Below are positions 27,811 to 36,759 of a DNA stretch of 64,000 bases, piece after piece (positions within the stretch are counted from its first letter, which is position 1; each line of letters opens with the position of its first letter). Both the position numbers and the translations under genes were made by a program. A model generated the notes under the pieces. It saw only the letters and a program-made list of their open reading frames with translations. It was not told the origin of the DNA and made no database searches. Source of the DNA: Bacteroidota bacterium (GTDB taxonomy: Bacteria > Bacteroidota > Bacteroidia > Bacteroidales > UBA4417); assembly GCA_013376995.1 (NCBI GenBank), contig JACAAZ010000005.1, positions 124,001 through 188,000 of the forward strand. The letters are read 5' to 3'.

Positions 27811-29901
27811 TCAATGATTTACTATTACCCTGTGAGTCAAAACTCCATCTGATGAGGCAATCCGAAGCAGGTAGATGCCATTGGGATACGTTGAAACATC
27901 GATCTGACCGGCAAATTCGCCTTTTTGGATTTTGTATGAATTCTGGTAAACCTTGGTACCTTGTAATGAATACAATTCCAATGAAACCGGGATATCTTTC
28001 TGACTTTGCAACCTGATATTCAAATTCTGGTCTGCAGGATCAGGAAATATCTGTGCGACAGCCTGTTTAGAGAAGTCATCAGTTCCTGTAGTAATGGAAG
28101 AGGAATAGTGGAAGCTCCAACCCTGGGCATTGTCAGAATTATTGGAGTGGAACATCAGCAGCAGTTTGCCGGTATTGAAATATAGTGTACCGGGATTCTG
28201 GTTACCATAAAGCTTATACAAAAGATCATTATTTTCCTGGTTAAAGATCATCAGGATGTCATTTTGATCGTAAGTGTCAAATTGATCAAAAGTAATTGAG
28301 ATTGCTTTTACACTATCGGGTACAATCTTGAATTTGCAGAGAGTATTCTCGTGATAGTTGAAGGATCCGCTACCATCTGAAACTGATCCATAAGGGGCAG
28401 TAAGGGTAGTAACCCCGGTGCAGAAAACAGCTTTTGCGCAGTTGTATGAAGCAAACCATCCTCCTGCATTCCCTGTAGAACTTGTAGTGAATTTGATGAA
28501 CATCTTTCCGCCAGTAGAAGTGACAGTTCCTGGCAGGTTTGATCCTGTAAAGCTACCAAGCAAATTGGCTGTGGTATCTTCTCCATCATAAATACTGAGG
28601 AAATCCACGTTGTTTTCAAGGTCAAAACGGTGAAAATTGATGCTTACTGATGAGATTGAATCGTTTGGTGCTATGAGCCAGCCGCAATGTGTATTACCAA
28701 GGTAAGGAGCTAATGGCCCGCTTCCATCCTCAATGGTACCGGCTGTTGCCCTTAGTGTATCGGTTGATGAACAATAATACGGGTAGTTTCCGGTAGGAAC
28801 AATACCAACAATGGCACCTTGACCTTCAGTGAAACTGTATCCGCCGGGGTTAAGGTTATCAAGATAGAAATATCCATTATAAGAGCCACTCCAACCCCAG
28901 TTGAAATGGAAATAGTCTGTGCCCTGATATCCATCAACATTAAATGCATGACCTCCGGTTCCGAACCCATGGTAATAGAGAGGGTGACCAGCTTCCAGCT
29001 CAGTTCTCAACGTAGATTTCCAGGTTTCATCTATAGGTGAAGGTGCATATTCAAGATGGAGGTTAGAATCATAACCAAAATAGGTTTTAAGGGCATTTGC
29101 AGCATCATCACTGTAAGCTCCGGATCCACTTGGAGAATACATCATATCAACAGAAATTCCAAGGTGAGATTGAAGCTGAGCCATCTGGAAGTTTTGGACA
29201 CTGGTTGAATTGGTCATTTCTTCCCATTTATACCGGGTTGCCCCATAATCTGCAGAAAGGTAACCATAGCTTGAATAGTAGCCATGCGATCCTGTTCCCT
29301 GCAAAGGCCATCGCCAGTAGTTAACAACCTGTGACATGGCTGTGGCAACACAACCGGCCCAAACGTGTCCGCCTGATCCTCCTGCATCCACAGGGCATAA
29401 ATAATTATAAGGAAAGCCCTGGTCCCATGTAGTTGAAAGCATTGGGGAAACGGCAGTATTGGCATTCTTTGTTACCGGTGAAGTACCAGACAAATAGGAT
29501 TGCCATGCCAACGTGGTTTTCTGATCAGGATTGACTGAATGTCCTATGCCGAATTCAATCTGGTCCTTATATCCCTTGAGCCAGGCAGAGAAGTTTTCCG
29601 GCATATCTGTATCTGGATAATCACTCTCGGCGGAATAGGCCAAAACCGGGTATGATGCATCATCTGCAGAAATCAGGATAAATCCGGTTGGATGAAGCTG
29701 GAAAACATAAATCAACTCCAGTCCATTGGAACGCAATGTTATAGGATCCAGATTGTCCTGAAGAGCAGCATCTGAATTACTGAAATGTTCAGAAATTACT
29801 GATTTTGCAGTTAATCTTGCCTCTGCGACTGTAACATGCTTTGCATACAGGGCGGAAGAGAATAATACAAGAATGATAAAGAGATTGATTTTGAATCGCA
29901 T
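27811..29901 (-). CDS. Secreted C10 cysteine peptidase with CUB domains and T9SS tail (second paralogue)
   Basis: A 696-residue protein with the same plan as the preceding entry: signal peptide to about A20, Spi-type propeptide, C10 catalytic core, two CUB domains and T9SS type A tail. The nucleophile is C184 (WAGCVATAMS) and the catalytic His is H318 (GGHAFNVDGYQ), with YFHFNWGWSG after it. The tail contains IFPDPADQNLNIRL and GIYLLRIAS. It has its own promoter box (29919-29926) and terminator, so it is expressed apart from its neighbours despite their tandem order. Confidence 0.93.
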   Translation of the reverse strand: MRFKINLFIILVLFSSALYAKHVTVAEARLTAKSVISEHFSNSDAALQDNLDPITLRSNGLELIYVFQLHPTGFILISADDASYPVLAYSAESDYPDTDMPENFSAWLKGYKDQIEFGIGHSVNPDQKTTLAWQSYLSGTSPVTKNANTAVSPMLSTTWDQGFPYNYLCPVDAGGSGGHVWAGCVATAMSQVVNYWRWPLQGTGSHGYYSSYGYLSADYGATRYKWEEMTNSTSVQNFQMAQLQSHLGISVDMMYSPSGSGAYSDDAANALKTYFGYDSNLHLEYAPSPIDETWKSTLRTELEAGHPLYYHGFGTGGHAFNVDGYQGTDYFHFNWGWSGSYNGYFYLDNLNPGGYSFTEGQGAIVGIVPTGNYPYYCSSTDTLRATAGTIEDGSGPLAPYLGNTHCGWLIAPNDSISSVSINFHRFDLENNVDFLSIYDGEDTTANLLGSFTGSNLPGTVTSTGGKMFIKFTTSSTGNAGGWFASYNCAKAVFCTGVTTLTAPYGSVSDGSGSFNYHENTLCKFKIVPDSVKAISITFDQFDTYDQNDILMIFNQENNDLLYKLYGNQNPGTLYFNTGKLLLMFHSNNSDNAQGWSFHYSSSITTGTDDFSKQAVAQIFPDPADQNLNIRLQSQKDIPVSLELYSLQGTKVYQNSYKIQKGEFAGQIDVSTYPNGIYLLRIASSDGVLTHRVIVNH

Positions 29902-29918
29902 ACGCTTTGATTTTGCTT

Positions 29919-29926
29919 CAAAAGTA
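29919..29926 (-). promoter_or_regulatory. TAnnTTTG -7 box of the second C10 gene
   Basis: Minus-strand TACTTTTG lies 17 bp before the ATG at 29901, a perfect -7 match. Confidence 0.55.
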
Positions 29927-30021
29927 CTAAAAAATAATCCCGGGATACAATTTATCCCGGTTTTTAGTAAAAGAAATATTACTCTTTTGAAGCAATCTGA
30001 AAGCCAACCTGTTACTTATGG

Positions 30022-30372
30022 TTATTGCCTTGACAGCATTCTTGCTACTTCGTTGGCAATGCGGACGTTGTAATCAAAAGCAAGTTGCTTGTGATTAACC
30101 AGGTCGACGACCGTACCAATAATGCACAATCCTCCTGTAAACAGGTAAAGGATGCCCATTCCTACCTGGTCGATCAGAAAGCGGTGTACCCCGGAAATTC
30201 CGACAAATCCGAGTAATGCTGTAAGCAGGATGATCTGTGGATCTCTCCTCCTGCTGCGATAGATATTTGCAAAATTCACCAGTTGTTGTTCGTCAAAATT
30301 ATTGACTAGGGACTGGACATAAGTCATTTCCTGGAATTCCAGTTCAGGAAGAATTTGATAAAGCTGTGCCAT
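30022..30372 (-). CDS. TM2-domain membrane protein
   Basis: A 116-residue protein starting MAQLYQIL. A soluble N-terminal half is rich in charged residues and ends in RSRRRDPQ. A TM2 domain follows: two helices with the turn GISGVHRFLIDQVGMGILYLF and then TVVDLV. TM2 proteins are found across bacteria and eukaryotes without a settled function. The longer frame (13 extra residues, MCIFRFRNK) is not supported, because the inner ATG begins the conserved part and near-consensus -7 boxes (TATATTTA, TAGATTTA) lie upstream of it. It separates the second and third C10 peptidases. Confidence 0.85.
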   Translation of the reverse strand: MAQLYQILPELEFQEMTYVQSLVNNFDEQQLVNFANIYRSRRRDPQIILLTALLGFVGISGVHRFLIDQVGMGILYLFTGGLCIIGTVVDLVNHKQLAFDYNVRIANEVARMLSRQ

Positions 30373-30512
30373 GGTTTGGGTTGTTTTGTTTCTAAATCTA
30401 AATATACACATTTACAATCAGATGGTTTGAGGGCAAATCGTATATCGTTTAACTTTTCTTTGTGCCATTTATGACGCTACCTAAAAAGCATGGTTACAAA
30501 TACGTAAAAAAA

Positions 30513-30538
30513 AAGCTATCTCCTTTCGAAGATAGCTT
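30513..30538 (-). terminator. Rho-independent terminator of the third C10 gene
   Basis: AAGCTATCT (30513-30521) and AGATAGCTT (30530-30538) form a perfect 9-bp stem, followed on the minus strand by a T-run. Confidence 0.85.
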
Positions 30539-30560
30539 GAATAAATAACTTATTCAGCAC

Positions 30561-32684
30561 TTATTCAACAAGTAATTTCCTGCTGATTTTCCCTTTTTCA
30601 GAGGTAAGTGTGAGCATATATATTCCCGGCTTCATTTGAGTAAGAGAGATATTCTTTTCAAAGCTGCCTTGTTGAACTGACAAAGGTTCTGCATATATCT
30701 GCTTGCCTGTCATATCACTGATTGATAGATTTACGTCAGATGATTCCGATGAAGCCAACCTTAGAACAGTATAACTTTTTGCGGGGTTGGGAGAAAGTGA
30801 AAGCCCTGAAATTCCGGTAAGTTTGTCAACACCAACATTCGATGTTGTATAATGAGCATTAAAACCTCCTGCAGTATTGTAACCGTTGGCTTTGAACATG
30901 ACCAGAAGCCCGCTTGTGGGAGATACGATAGGATCTGGTATCTGGTTTCCAGTTAAGGTAGCAAGTAAGGTACTAGGTGTTCCAATGGAATAAACCAGCA
31001 ACTGGTCATTTTCTTCCAGGTCGAAACTGCTGAAGGAAAGTGTAAGATCGGTAGCATAAGGTGGCTGGATTTTCCATTTGCAGGTTGCATTGTTATTATA
31101 ATTATTAGAACCACTGCCATCAGAAAAGTCACCATAAGGTGCTGTTAATATTGTTGATCCGGCACAGAAGGAAGGATAAACGGAGTGATATTCTGCTGTC
31201 CAGCCAGCTGATTCTCCACTTGCATCAGTTATAAACTTCAGGAACATCTTGCCAGCAGTTGAAGAAACTGAGGGTGGGATGGAAGCACCAGTAAATTTGT
31301 TTATTAAAGGAGCATTTTCATTTGCACCATCGTAAATATACAAGGTGTCGGAAGGATCAACATTGAATGCAGTGAACGCAAGCGTTAAATAGCTTACGGA
31401 ATCGGTGGGATTCAGTAGCCAGGTGCAACTTGAATTAGGGTCATAATTAATGCGCAGGCTACTGCCATCTTCAAAGCTTCCATTAGCATCGGTGATTACC
31501 CTGCTGCTGCATCCGTAAGGATAATTTACATTGGGGATGATGTTCCTGATCATTGCCTGCTGTGTGGTGAAACCATAAGGATTGGCCAGTGTGTAATAGC
31601 CGTTTCCGTATCCACTCCATCCAAAATTAAAATGGAACATTTTTGTAGAACCTGTAACCTGGTAACCATCACAAATCCAGGCATGGCCGCCTCCGGTAAC
31701 AGGAGTTGGGTCAACACCGGAATAATATATTGGTTTGAGGGCGTCAAGTTGTTCAACTACCATGTTTTCCCAGGTTGTAGCGGAATAGCTGCTTCTGCCG
31801 AGGTATTGAGTTGATGTTGAATATCCAAAATGTGAGATAAGGGCATTGGGAACATCTGTACTATATGCGCCGGAAGCCTGCGGGCCATAAGACATATTGA
31901 CAGAAACACCGGCATGGTATATTAACTGTGCTACTGCAGGAATACATTGTCCACTGTTGGAATTCAACTGGTCAATCATGCCATCCCAGTCATAATAGGT
32001 TGTACCATAATTAACGGATAAAGTTCCATAAGGAGGGCAATTATATGTATGTGTACCTATACCATGAACAGGGTAACGATAATAATACATTATCATACTC
32101 ATGGCTGTTGCAACACAACCTGTTAAGACATGGCCATCAGAGCTACTGGCATCAACTGGGCATTCAACATTGTAAGGTGTCGGTTGATCCCAGGTTGCCG
32201 TGATGAGCGGGCCAATATCGTTGGTTGATTGAACAGAGTAATCTCCTTTTACATTATTGTAGGAATTCCATTGATTTTGAATCTCAGGAACAGAGGTTTC
32301 CGGGTGATTGCGGACAAATTCAACCTGATCTGCAAAATTCTGCAGGTAATAATCAAATTCAGCTGAAACACCTGGAGCCGGGAAAGACCCTGGGAAAGAG
32401 TAACCGATGACTGGAACCAGCTGATCTTCAGCAGAAATAATAATAAAGCCGTTCCCATTATTTGAAAATACGAAGTATGCAGGTTTGCCATTTACTTCCT
32501 TGCTTGTTAATTCGATGAGATTCAGTGAACTTGCCGAAAGAGGAAGCTGATGGTTCACAATGCGTTCCATAAGGAAGTTTGTAGCAACCATGCGAGCCAT
32601 ATCTTTCTCGACAACTTTTGCAAACAAGGATGGGAAAGCCGAAAGCAGCAATACCAGTGTGAAGAATAAGGAGCGAGTTTTCAT
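30561..32684 (-). CDS. Secreted C10 cysteine peptidase with CUB domains and T9SS tail (third paralogue)
   Basis: A 707-residue precursor with a signal peptide to about residue 22 (LFAK), Spi propeptide, C10 domain, two CUB domains and T9SS type A tail (LSPNPAKSYTVLRL, GIYMLTL). The nucleophile is C190 (LTGCVATAMS) and the catalytic His is H334 (GGGHAWICDGYQ), with MFHFNFGWSG behind it. It differs enough from the other two to suggest an old duplication and distinct specificity. A GC-rich hairpin (32716-32731) lies in its leader. A possible -7 box TACTTTTG lies 159 bp upstream (32843-32850). Confidence 0.93.
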   Translation of the reverse strand: MKTRSLFFTLVLLLSAFPSLFAKVVEKDMARMVATNFLMERIVNHQLPLSASSLNLIELTSKEVNGKPAYFVFSNNGNGFIIISAEDQLVPVIGYSFPGSFPAPGVSAEFDYYLQNFADQVEFVRNHPETSVPEIQNQWNSYNNVKGDYSVQSTNDIGPLITATWDQPTPYNVECPVDASSSDGHVLTGCVATAMSMIMYYYRYPVHGIGTHTYNCPPYGTLSVNYGTTYYDWDGMIDQLNSNSGQCIPAVAQLIYHAGVSVNMSYGPQASGAYSTDVPNALISHFGYSTSTQYLGRSSYSATTWENMVVEQLDALKPIYYSGVDPTPVTGGGHAWICDGYQVTGSTKMFHFNFGWSGYGNGYYTLANPYGFTTQQAMIRNIIPNVNYPYGCSSRVITDANGSFEDGSSLRINYDPNSSCTWLLNPTDSVSYLTLAFTAFNVDPSDTLYIYDGANENAPLINKFTGASIPPSVSSTAGKMFLKFITDASGESAGWTAEYHSVYPSFCAGSTILTAPYGDFSDGSGSNNYNNNATCKWKIQPPYATDLTLSFSSFDLEENDQLLVYSIGTPSTLLATLTGNQIPDPIVSPTSGLLVMFKANGYNTAGGFNAHYTTSNVGVDKLTGISGLSLSPNPAKSYTVLRLASSESSDVNLSISDMTGKQIYAEPLSVQQGSFEKNISLTQMKPGIYMLTLTSEKGKISRKLLVE

Positions 32685-32715
32685 GTTAAGTTTTTATTTG
32701 TTTTCTGATCTGTTG

Positions 32716-32731
32716 CCTGCCTTTGGGCAGG
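32716..32731 (-). other. Leader hairpin upstream of the third C10 gene
   Basis: CCTGCC (32716-32721) and GGCAGG (32726-32731) pair around TTTG, about 32-47 bases before the ATG at 32684. No T-run follows on either strand. The role is unknown. Confidence 0.3.
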
Positions 32732-32947
32732 TAAGGATTATTAAAGGTTGATTTTGGGTTTGAACTCGTTTACTTAAGCAAATTACTGATGAAAAAAATG
32801 TTTAACATGTAAGTTTTACCATCAGTTGATATTTGAAGGAACCAAAAGTAATAAAAGAACAAACATAATATTAAATCGTTCAAATTCGAGGCATAAATTA
32901 CTGATACTCTTCGGGCGGTGTGCTCATGTGGCTGTATGCCTTTTTAA

Positions 32948-32955
32948 TACCTTTG
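32948..32955 (+). promoter_or_regulatory. TAnnTTTG -7 box of hutI
   Basis: TACCTTTG is a perfect match 27 bp before the ATG at 32982. It lies downstream of the longest start (32826), so that start would not be on the transcript. Confidence 0.6.
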
Positions 32956-32981
32956 TTCGATATTTAAATCATTGGGCTGAT

Positions 32982-34229
32982 ATGAAAATACTGATTGAAA
33001 ATATTAAGGAATTGGTTCTTGTAGAGGATACACAACGTGCTTATGTTGCAGGTTCAGAAATGGCCAGCCTTTCGACCATAAATAATGCCTTCCTGCTGAT
33101 TGACAAGGGGAAGATTTCTGAATATGGCAGGATGGAGGAATTATTCATGCCCACTGAAGAAAATAAAAGGCTGAAGAAAGTCGATGCCAGCGGTAAAATG
33201 GTTTTCCCATCATTCTGTGATTCCCATACTCACCTGGTATATGCCGGTAGCAGGGAGATAGAATATGTGGATAAGATTAAAGGACTATCCTACGAAGAGA
33301 TTGCAAAAAGAGGGGGTGGGATACTCAATTCAGCCAAACGGCTGCACAACACTTCTGAAACAGAACTCATCGCCCAGGCACTTGAGCGACTTGAGGAAAT
33401 TACCTGGCTGGGAACGGGTGCAGTTGAGATCAAGAGCGGTTATGGATTAACTACTGAGGATGAATTGAAAATGCTCCGGGTTATACGGAAACTCAAAGAA
33501 TTATCACCGCTTACAATTAAATCAACTTTTCTTGGTGCTCATGCTGTTCCGCTTGAATTTAAAGGCCGGCAGGGAGATTATGTTGAACGGGTGATCAATG
33601 AAATGATTCCATTGGTTGCTTCTGAAGAACTAGCCGACTTTATTGATGTTTTTTGCGATAAAGGATTTTTTACAATTGAAGATACTGAACGAATCCTGAT
33701 GGCTGGGATGAAATATGGCCTCAGGCCCAAGATCCACGCAAATGAACTGGATTATTCAGGAGGAATCGAAGTTGGAGTGAAGTACAATGCTCTTTCCGTC
33801 GACCACCTGGAGTATACGGGCGAAAAACAAATAGAGGTTCTCAGGGGGAGTGAGACCATGCCCACTGTATTGCCGGGTGCAGCTTTTTTTCTTGGGATGG
33901 TTCATGCTCCTGTACGAAAAATGATTGATGCCGGTTTGCCGGTAGCTCTGGCAAGTGATTTTAATCCAGGGTCTTCACCTTCAGGAAATATGCAATTGAT
34001 CCTTTCAATGGGGTGCATTCAATACAGGATGACACCTGAAGAAGCTATCCATGCAACGACGCTTAACTCAGCCTATGCAATGGGGGTTAGCGAGGAGATG
34101 GGAAGTATTGCTATTGGTAAAAAGGCAAACGTATTTATCACAAAGCCAATACCTTCTATAGAGTTTCTTCCTTATGCATTCGGAAGTAATAAGGTTGATA
34201 CTGTGATTTTAAACGGAAAAATACTGTAA
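32982..34229 (+). CDS. hutI: Imidazolonepropionase
   Basis: Hydrolyses 4-imidazolone-5-propionate to N-formimidoyl-L-glutamate, the third step of histidine degradation. It is a metal-dependent amidohydrolase of 415 residues, the normal length. Metal ligands sit in DSHTHLVYAG, FLGAHAVP and KIHANELDYSGG; ASDFNPGSSPSGN is the HutI signature. The upstream 52-codon extension is rejected because a promoter box lies inside it and its sequence is unlike the family. hutH and hutU are not in the window. ftcD, which takes the next step, lies 15 kb downstream. Confidence 0.95.
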   Translation: MKILIENIKELVLVEDTQRAYVAGSEMASLSTINNAFLLIDKGKISEYGRMEELFMPTEENKRLKKVDASGKMVFPSFCDSHTHLVYAGSREIEYVDKIKGLSYEEIAKRGGGILNSAKRLHNTSETELIAQALERLEEITWLGTGAVEIKSGYGLTTEDELKMLRVIRKLKELSPLTIKSTFLGAHAVPLEFKGRQGDYVERVINEMIPLVASEELADFIDVFCDKGFFTIEDTERILMAGMKYGLRPKIHANELDYSGGIEVGVKYNALSVDHLEYTGEKQIEVLRGSETMPTVLPGAAFFLGMVHAPVRKMIDAGLPVALASDFNPGSSPSGNMQLILSMGCIQYRMTPEEAIHATTLNSAYAMGVSEEMGSIAIGKKANVFITKPIPSIEFLPYAFGSNKVDTVILNGKIL

Positions 34230-34297
34230 TGAAGCAGCAGGCATAATTTCAGAAGCTACCACATTGCCACCTGATAAGGCAGATAATGACTCCATGA

Positions 34298-34708
34298 TCA
34301 TCTCTGGGTGCCATGAAAAGCCTGCCATGTCAGGTAAATGGCAGTTATCAGCAAGAGTACGAATATCGTTATAAATCCTACACTGGCTTTTTCTGCATAA
34401 TAGCCAGAAGTATTCAATAAAGTATAAAAGAGCATACCAATTGACATGAGCAGCATGCCTTCCCCCTGGCCTTTGGTGTATAGTACTCTAATGCCACTGA
34501 TGATAAGCATGAGGGACGTGCAGAGCTCTACTGCAATATGAAAACGGGATTCAGTCGGTCGGGAAGAAACTTCAGGTATTAAATGATTAACAAGAAAAAA
34601 CACCCAAAGTCCCAATAAAAAGGAACCTGTAATTAAGGCATATATGGCAAGGGGCCTGGCTCTGTTCATGCTTCCGTATTTATTGATTCTGAATTGCTTA
34701 AGTTTCAT
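34298..34708 (-). CDS. Small hypothetical membrane protein
   Basis: A 136-residue protein with four hydrophobic helices (about 20-40, 60-80, 85-105 and 110-130) and a basic N-terminus (MKLKQFRINKYGSMNRARP). I do not recognise a family. It begins 10 bp after the alpha/beta hydrolase gene on the same strand and is probably translated from the same mRNA. MNRARPL at residue 14 is an alternative start. Confidence 0.65.
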   Translation of the reverse strand: MKLKQFRINKYGSMNRARPLAIYALITGSFLLGLWVFFLVNHLIPEVSSRPTESRFHIAVELCTSLMLIISGIRVLYTKGQGEGMLLMSIGMLFYTLLNTSGYYAEKASVGFITIFVLLLITAIYLTWQAFHGTQR

Positions 34709-34718
34709 TTTTCCTGGG

Positions 34719-35549
34719 TTATTTCTGTGATTTCATCCACTCCAAAATGCCTTTTATAATTTCATTTTTTTCGAACTCATTGTGTAGTTCATGAAATAAA
34801 CCCTGGTAAGTTACAAATTTGCATCCTGAAGGACAGGCTGCTGCAAATTGCTGGCTGGCGGAATGCGATGTTATTTTATCAGAAGATCCGTGGAGGAGTA
34901 GTAAAGGCAAAGTCCATTCTCCGGCTTTTTCCAGGACAGATTCCCCTGAATTGCTGATAATATTGAAAGTGCCTAATGTAATTCTGCCATGTACTAAAGG
35001 GTCATTTCGGTATGCATCGCTGATCAGGCTGTCGTGGGTAAGGTCATCCGCATTGATGCCATTTGACAATGACAAAGCAGGCATAAACGAACTGAAAAGT
35101 CTTCCCAAAATCCTGGCCGGAGCTCCCGGTGGTTTTGCCAACCTTAACCATGGGCTTGAAGAAACAACAGCGGCAACCGATGGTTTTCTATTCAGGCAAT
35201 AGCTTAGTACAAGGTTACCACCCATACTTTGCCCATATAGAATAACAGGCAGGGATTGATGCTTTTCCATGGCATGGTTCAGCAAGAAACCAATGTCATC
35301 CAACAGTTCCCCAAAGGAATTGAAATGGCCTGGTTTTCCCTGGCTTTTTCCGTTACCCCTCAAATCAGGAGCAAAAAAGATAAAGCCGTTATTTGCAGCG
35401 CTTTCACCAAAGTGAATGAATCTGCCTCCATGGTCCGATAGTCCATGGATTAGAAATATAAGCGCAACAGGCTTTGTATCAGGGATCCATTCCCTGATAT
35501 GAAAGCAGGTGTTCCTAGGATCTTTGAGGGTTGTTTCTGTGAAAACCAT
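34719..35549 (-). CDS. Alpha/beta hydrolase, monoacylglycerol-lipase-like
   Basis: A 276-residue esterase or lipase of the Hydrolase_4 group. The oxyanion region is FLIHGLSDHGGRF, the nucleophile elbow GQSMGGNL, the acid is likely Asp in LLLHGSSDKITSH and the His is in YQGLFHELHNE. This arrangement matches bacterial monoglyceride lipases and lysophospholipases. No signal peptide is seen, so it is cytoplasmic. A minus-strand box TATTTTCG (35554-35561), one base from consensus, sits just upstream. It forms a pair with the small membrane protein gene. Confidence 0.88.
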   Translation of the reverse strand: MVFTETTLKDPRNTCFHIREWIPDTKPVALIFLIHGLSDHGGRFIHFGESAANNGFIFFAPDLRGNGKSQGKPGHFNSFGELLDDIGFLLNHAMEKHQSLPVILYGQSMGGNLVLSYCLNRKPSVAAVVSSSPWLRLAKPPGAPARILGRLFSSFMPALSLSNGINADDLTHDSLISDAYRNDPLVHGRITLGTFNIISNSGESVLEKAGEWTLPLLLLHGSSDKITSHSASQQFAAACPSGCKFVTYQGLFHELHNEFEKNEIIKGILEWMKSQK

Positions 35550-35602
35550 TTGTCGAAAATAATAAATTATCCTGACAGGCTATGTTTTGACAAAAAATAG
35601 AA

Positions 35603-36337
35603 TCAGTTGAACAGTTTTTTGATCCTGCTGATAACATTTCCATCCGGCATGAGCAAGTTGTATTCAGTAAGGATATTTGGGCTGCCCATAGAAACTGCTG
35701 GATTCCTGTATTCCATTCTACCTTCTGTTATTTTTTTTGCAGTCATATGGACTTCGCTAACTCCGGTTGATTGAATGATTTCCAAAATATTAGTCTCATT
35801 TATTCCACCACCTGGCATTATGACTATTTGGTTTCCTGCTGCTTGTTGCAGTTCCTTTATTTTTTCAAGTCCATCCATAGCGGAAGCTCTGCAGCCGGAG
35901 GTCAAAATCCGCTTTATTCCTAACCCTATTAGAGTATCCAAAGCATTAAGAGGATCCCTGGTCATATCAAAAGCCCTGTGAAATGTGATTTCCATTGATC
36001 CTGCTTGCTTTAAAATTAGTTGCATTCTTGTAGAATCGATAGAACCATTACTATGTAGTACACCGGTTACAATTCCATCAACCCCTTCGTTTTTAAGTAT
36101 TTCAATATCTGTTAACATTGTTTCAAATTCTCGGCTTGAATAGTAAAAATCCCCCTCCCTTGGCCTGATCATAACATTTAGAGGGATATTTAACAATTTC
36201 CTGACCGTTTGTATGCATCCCGATGAGGGTGTTAGTCCGCCTTCAAGAGGAGAACTGCATAGTTCAATCCTGTCGGCACCAGATTTTTGGGCGATAACTG
36301 CTGCTTCAACAGAGAAAGTTGCTATTTCGATCAGCAT
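35603..36337 (-). CDS. cutC: CutC-family protein
   Basis: A 244-residue TIM-barrel protein. Characteristic segments are SGADRIELCSSPLEGGLTPS near the start, VMIRPREGDFYYS, DGIVTGVLHSNGSID, TFHRAFDMTRDPLNAL and IMPGGGINETN. Named for a proposed role in copper homeostasis, but that function is disputed for the family. A divergent promoter box (minus-strand TACTTTTG, 36476-36483) lies about 140 bp upstream, which would leave a longish leader. It is probably monocistronic. Confidence 0.92.
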   Translation of the reverse strand: MLIEIATFSVEAAVIAQKSGADRIELCSSPLEGGLTPSSGCIQTVRKLLNIPLNVMIRPREGDFYYSSREFETMLTDIEILKNEGVDGIVTGVLHSNGSIDSTRMQLILKQAGSMEITFHRAFDMTRDPLNALDTLIGLGIKRILTSGCRASAMDGLEKIKELQQAAGNQIVIMPGGGINETNILEIIQSTGVSEVHMTAKKITEGRMEYRNPAVSMGSPNILTEYNLLMPDGNVISRIKKLFN

Positions 36338-36475
36338 TTCATGTATTTTAAAAAATCATTCTTTGCAAGATTGATGAAGCCATTTACTTGTGAAAACCCG
36401 TAAATCCTTATCAATGACAATACTGCTAAGATTTCTTTACGCCAGGAAGACACTCCGATTTCAGTCCTAAAGTGT

Positions 36476-36483
36476 CAAAAGTA
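36476..36483 (-). promoter_or_regulatory. Possible TAnnTTTG box of cutC
   Basis: Minus-strand TACTTTTG is a perfect -7 match in the divergent region between cutC and the secreted-protein cluster. The leader to the cutC ATG would be about 130 nt. Confidence 0.35.
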
Positions 36484-36595
36484 GAAGTAAAGCTCGGGAA
36501 TTTTGCTGAAAAAAGTACTTTGATTGATGTTTTTCTAATTATGACTCTATTTACCTATCAGGTGAAGTCCGTTATTATTTGAGACCAGATTCTAA

Positions 36596-36623
36596 TTTGG
36601 TTTATGCAGTGAAAATATCTTTG
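36596..36623 (+). promoter_or_regulatory. Bacteroidetes-type promoter of the secreted-protein cluster
   Basis: TTTG (36596-36599) as a -33 element and TATCTTTG (36616-36623) as the -7 element, with 16 bp between them. Transcription should begin near 36630, inside the first LacI-type palindrome. Confidence 0.65.
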
Positions 36624-36634
36624 CAATCGATTGC
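36623..36634. promoter_or_regulatory. LacI-family-type operator 1
   Basis: GCAATCGATTGC is a perfect 12-bp palindrome with the central CG typical of LacI/GalR operators. It touches the -7 box and covers the expected transcription start. Confidence 0.55.
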
Positions 36635-36652
36635 GAAAAAAAAAGTTTTCTC

Positions 36653-36666
36653 TGCAAACGTTTGCA
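36653..36666. promoter_or_regulatory. LacI-family-type operator 2
   Basis: TGCAAACGTTTGCA is a perfect 14-bp palindrome fitting the generic LacI/CcpA pattern TGnAAnCGnTTnCA. Its centre is 31 bp (about three helical turns) from that of operator 1, so two dimers could bind the same face of the DNA. Confidence 0.65.
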
Positions 36667-36759
36667 TGCAGAATGCCACTTGACTGGAAATAGTTAATAC
36701 TATAAATTTACCGCATTAACCTTGTAAATGAAACACTTATCCTGAATTAACTACCACTT

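Noticed and set aside
32826-32981. 52-codon 5' extension of hutI
   Set aside because: It lies mostly upstream of a perfect -7 box and is unlike the family; the ATG at 32982 starts the conserved part.
36623-36666. LacI-type palindromes as a terminator or leader hairpin
   Set aside because: They have no loops and no T-run, and the first overlaps a promoter -7 box; operator sites fit better.
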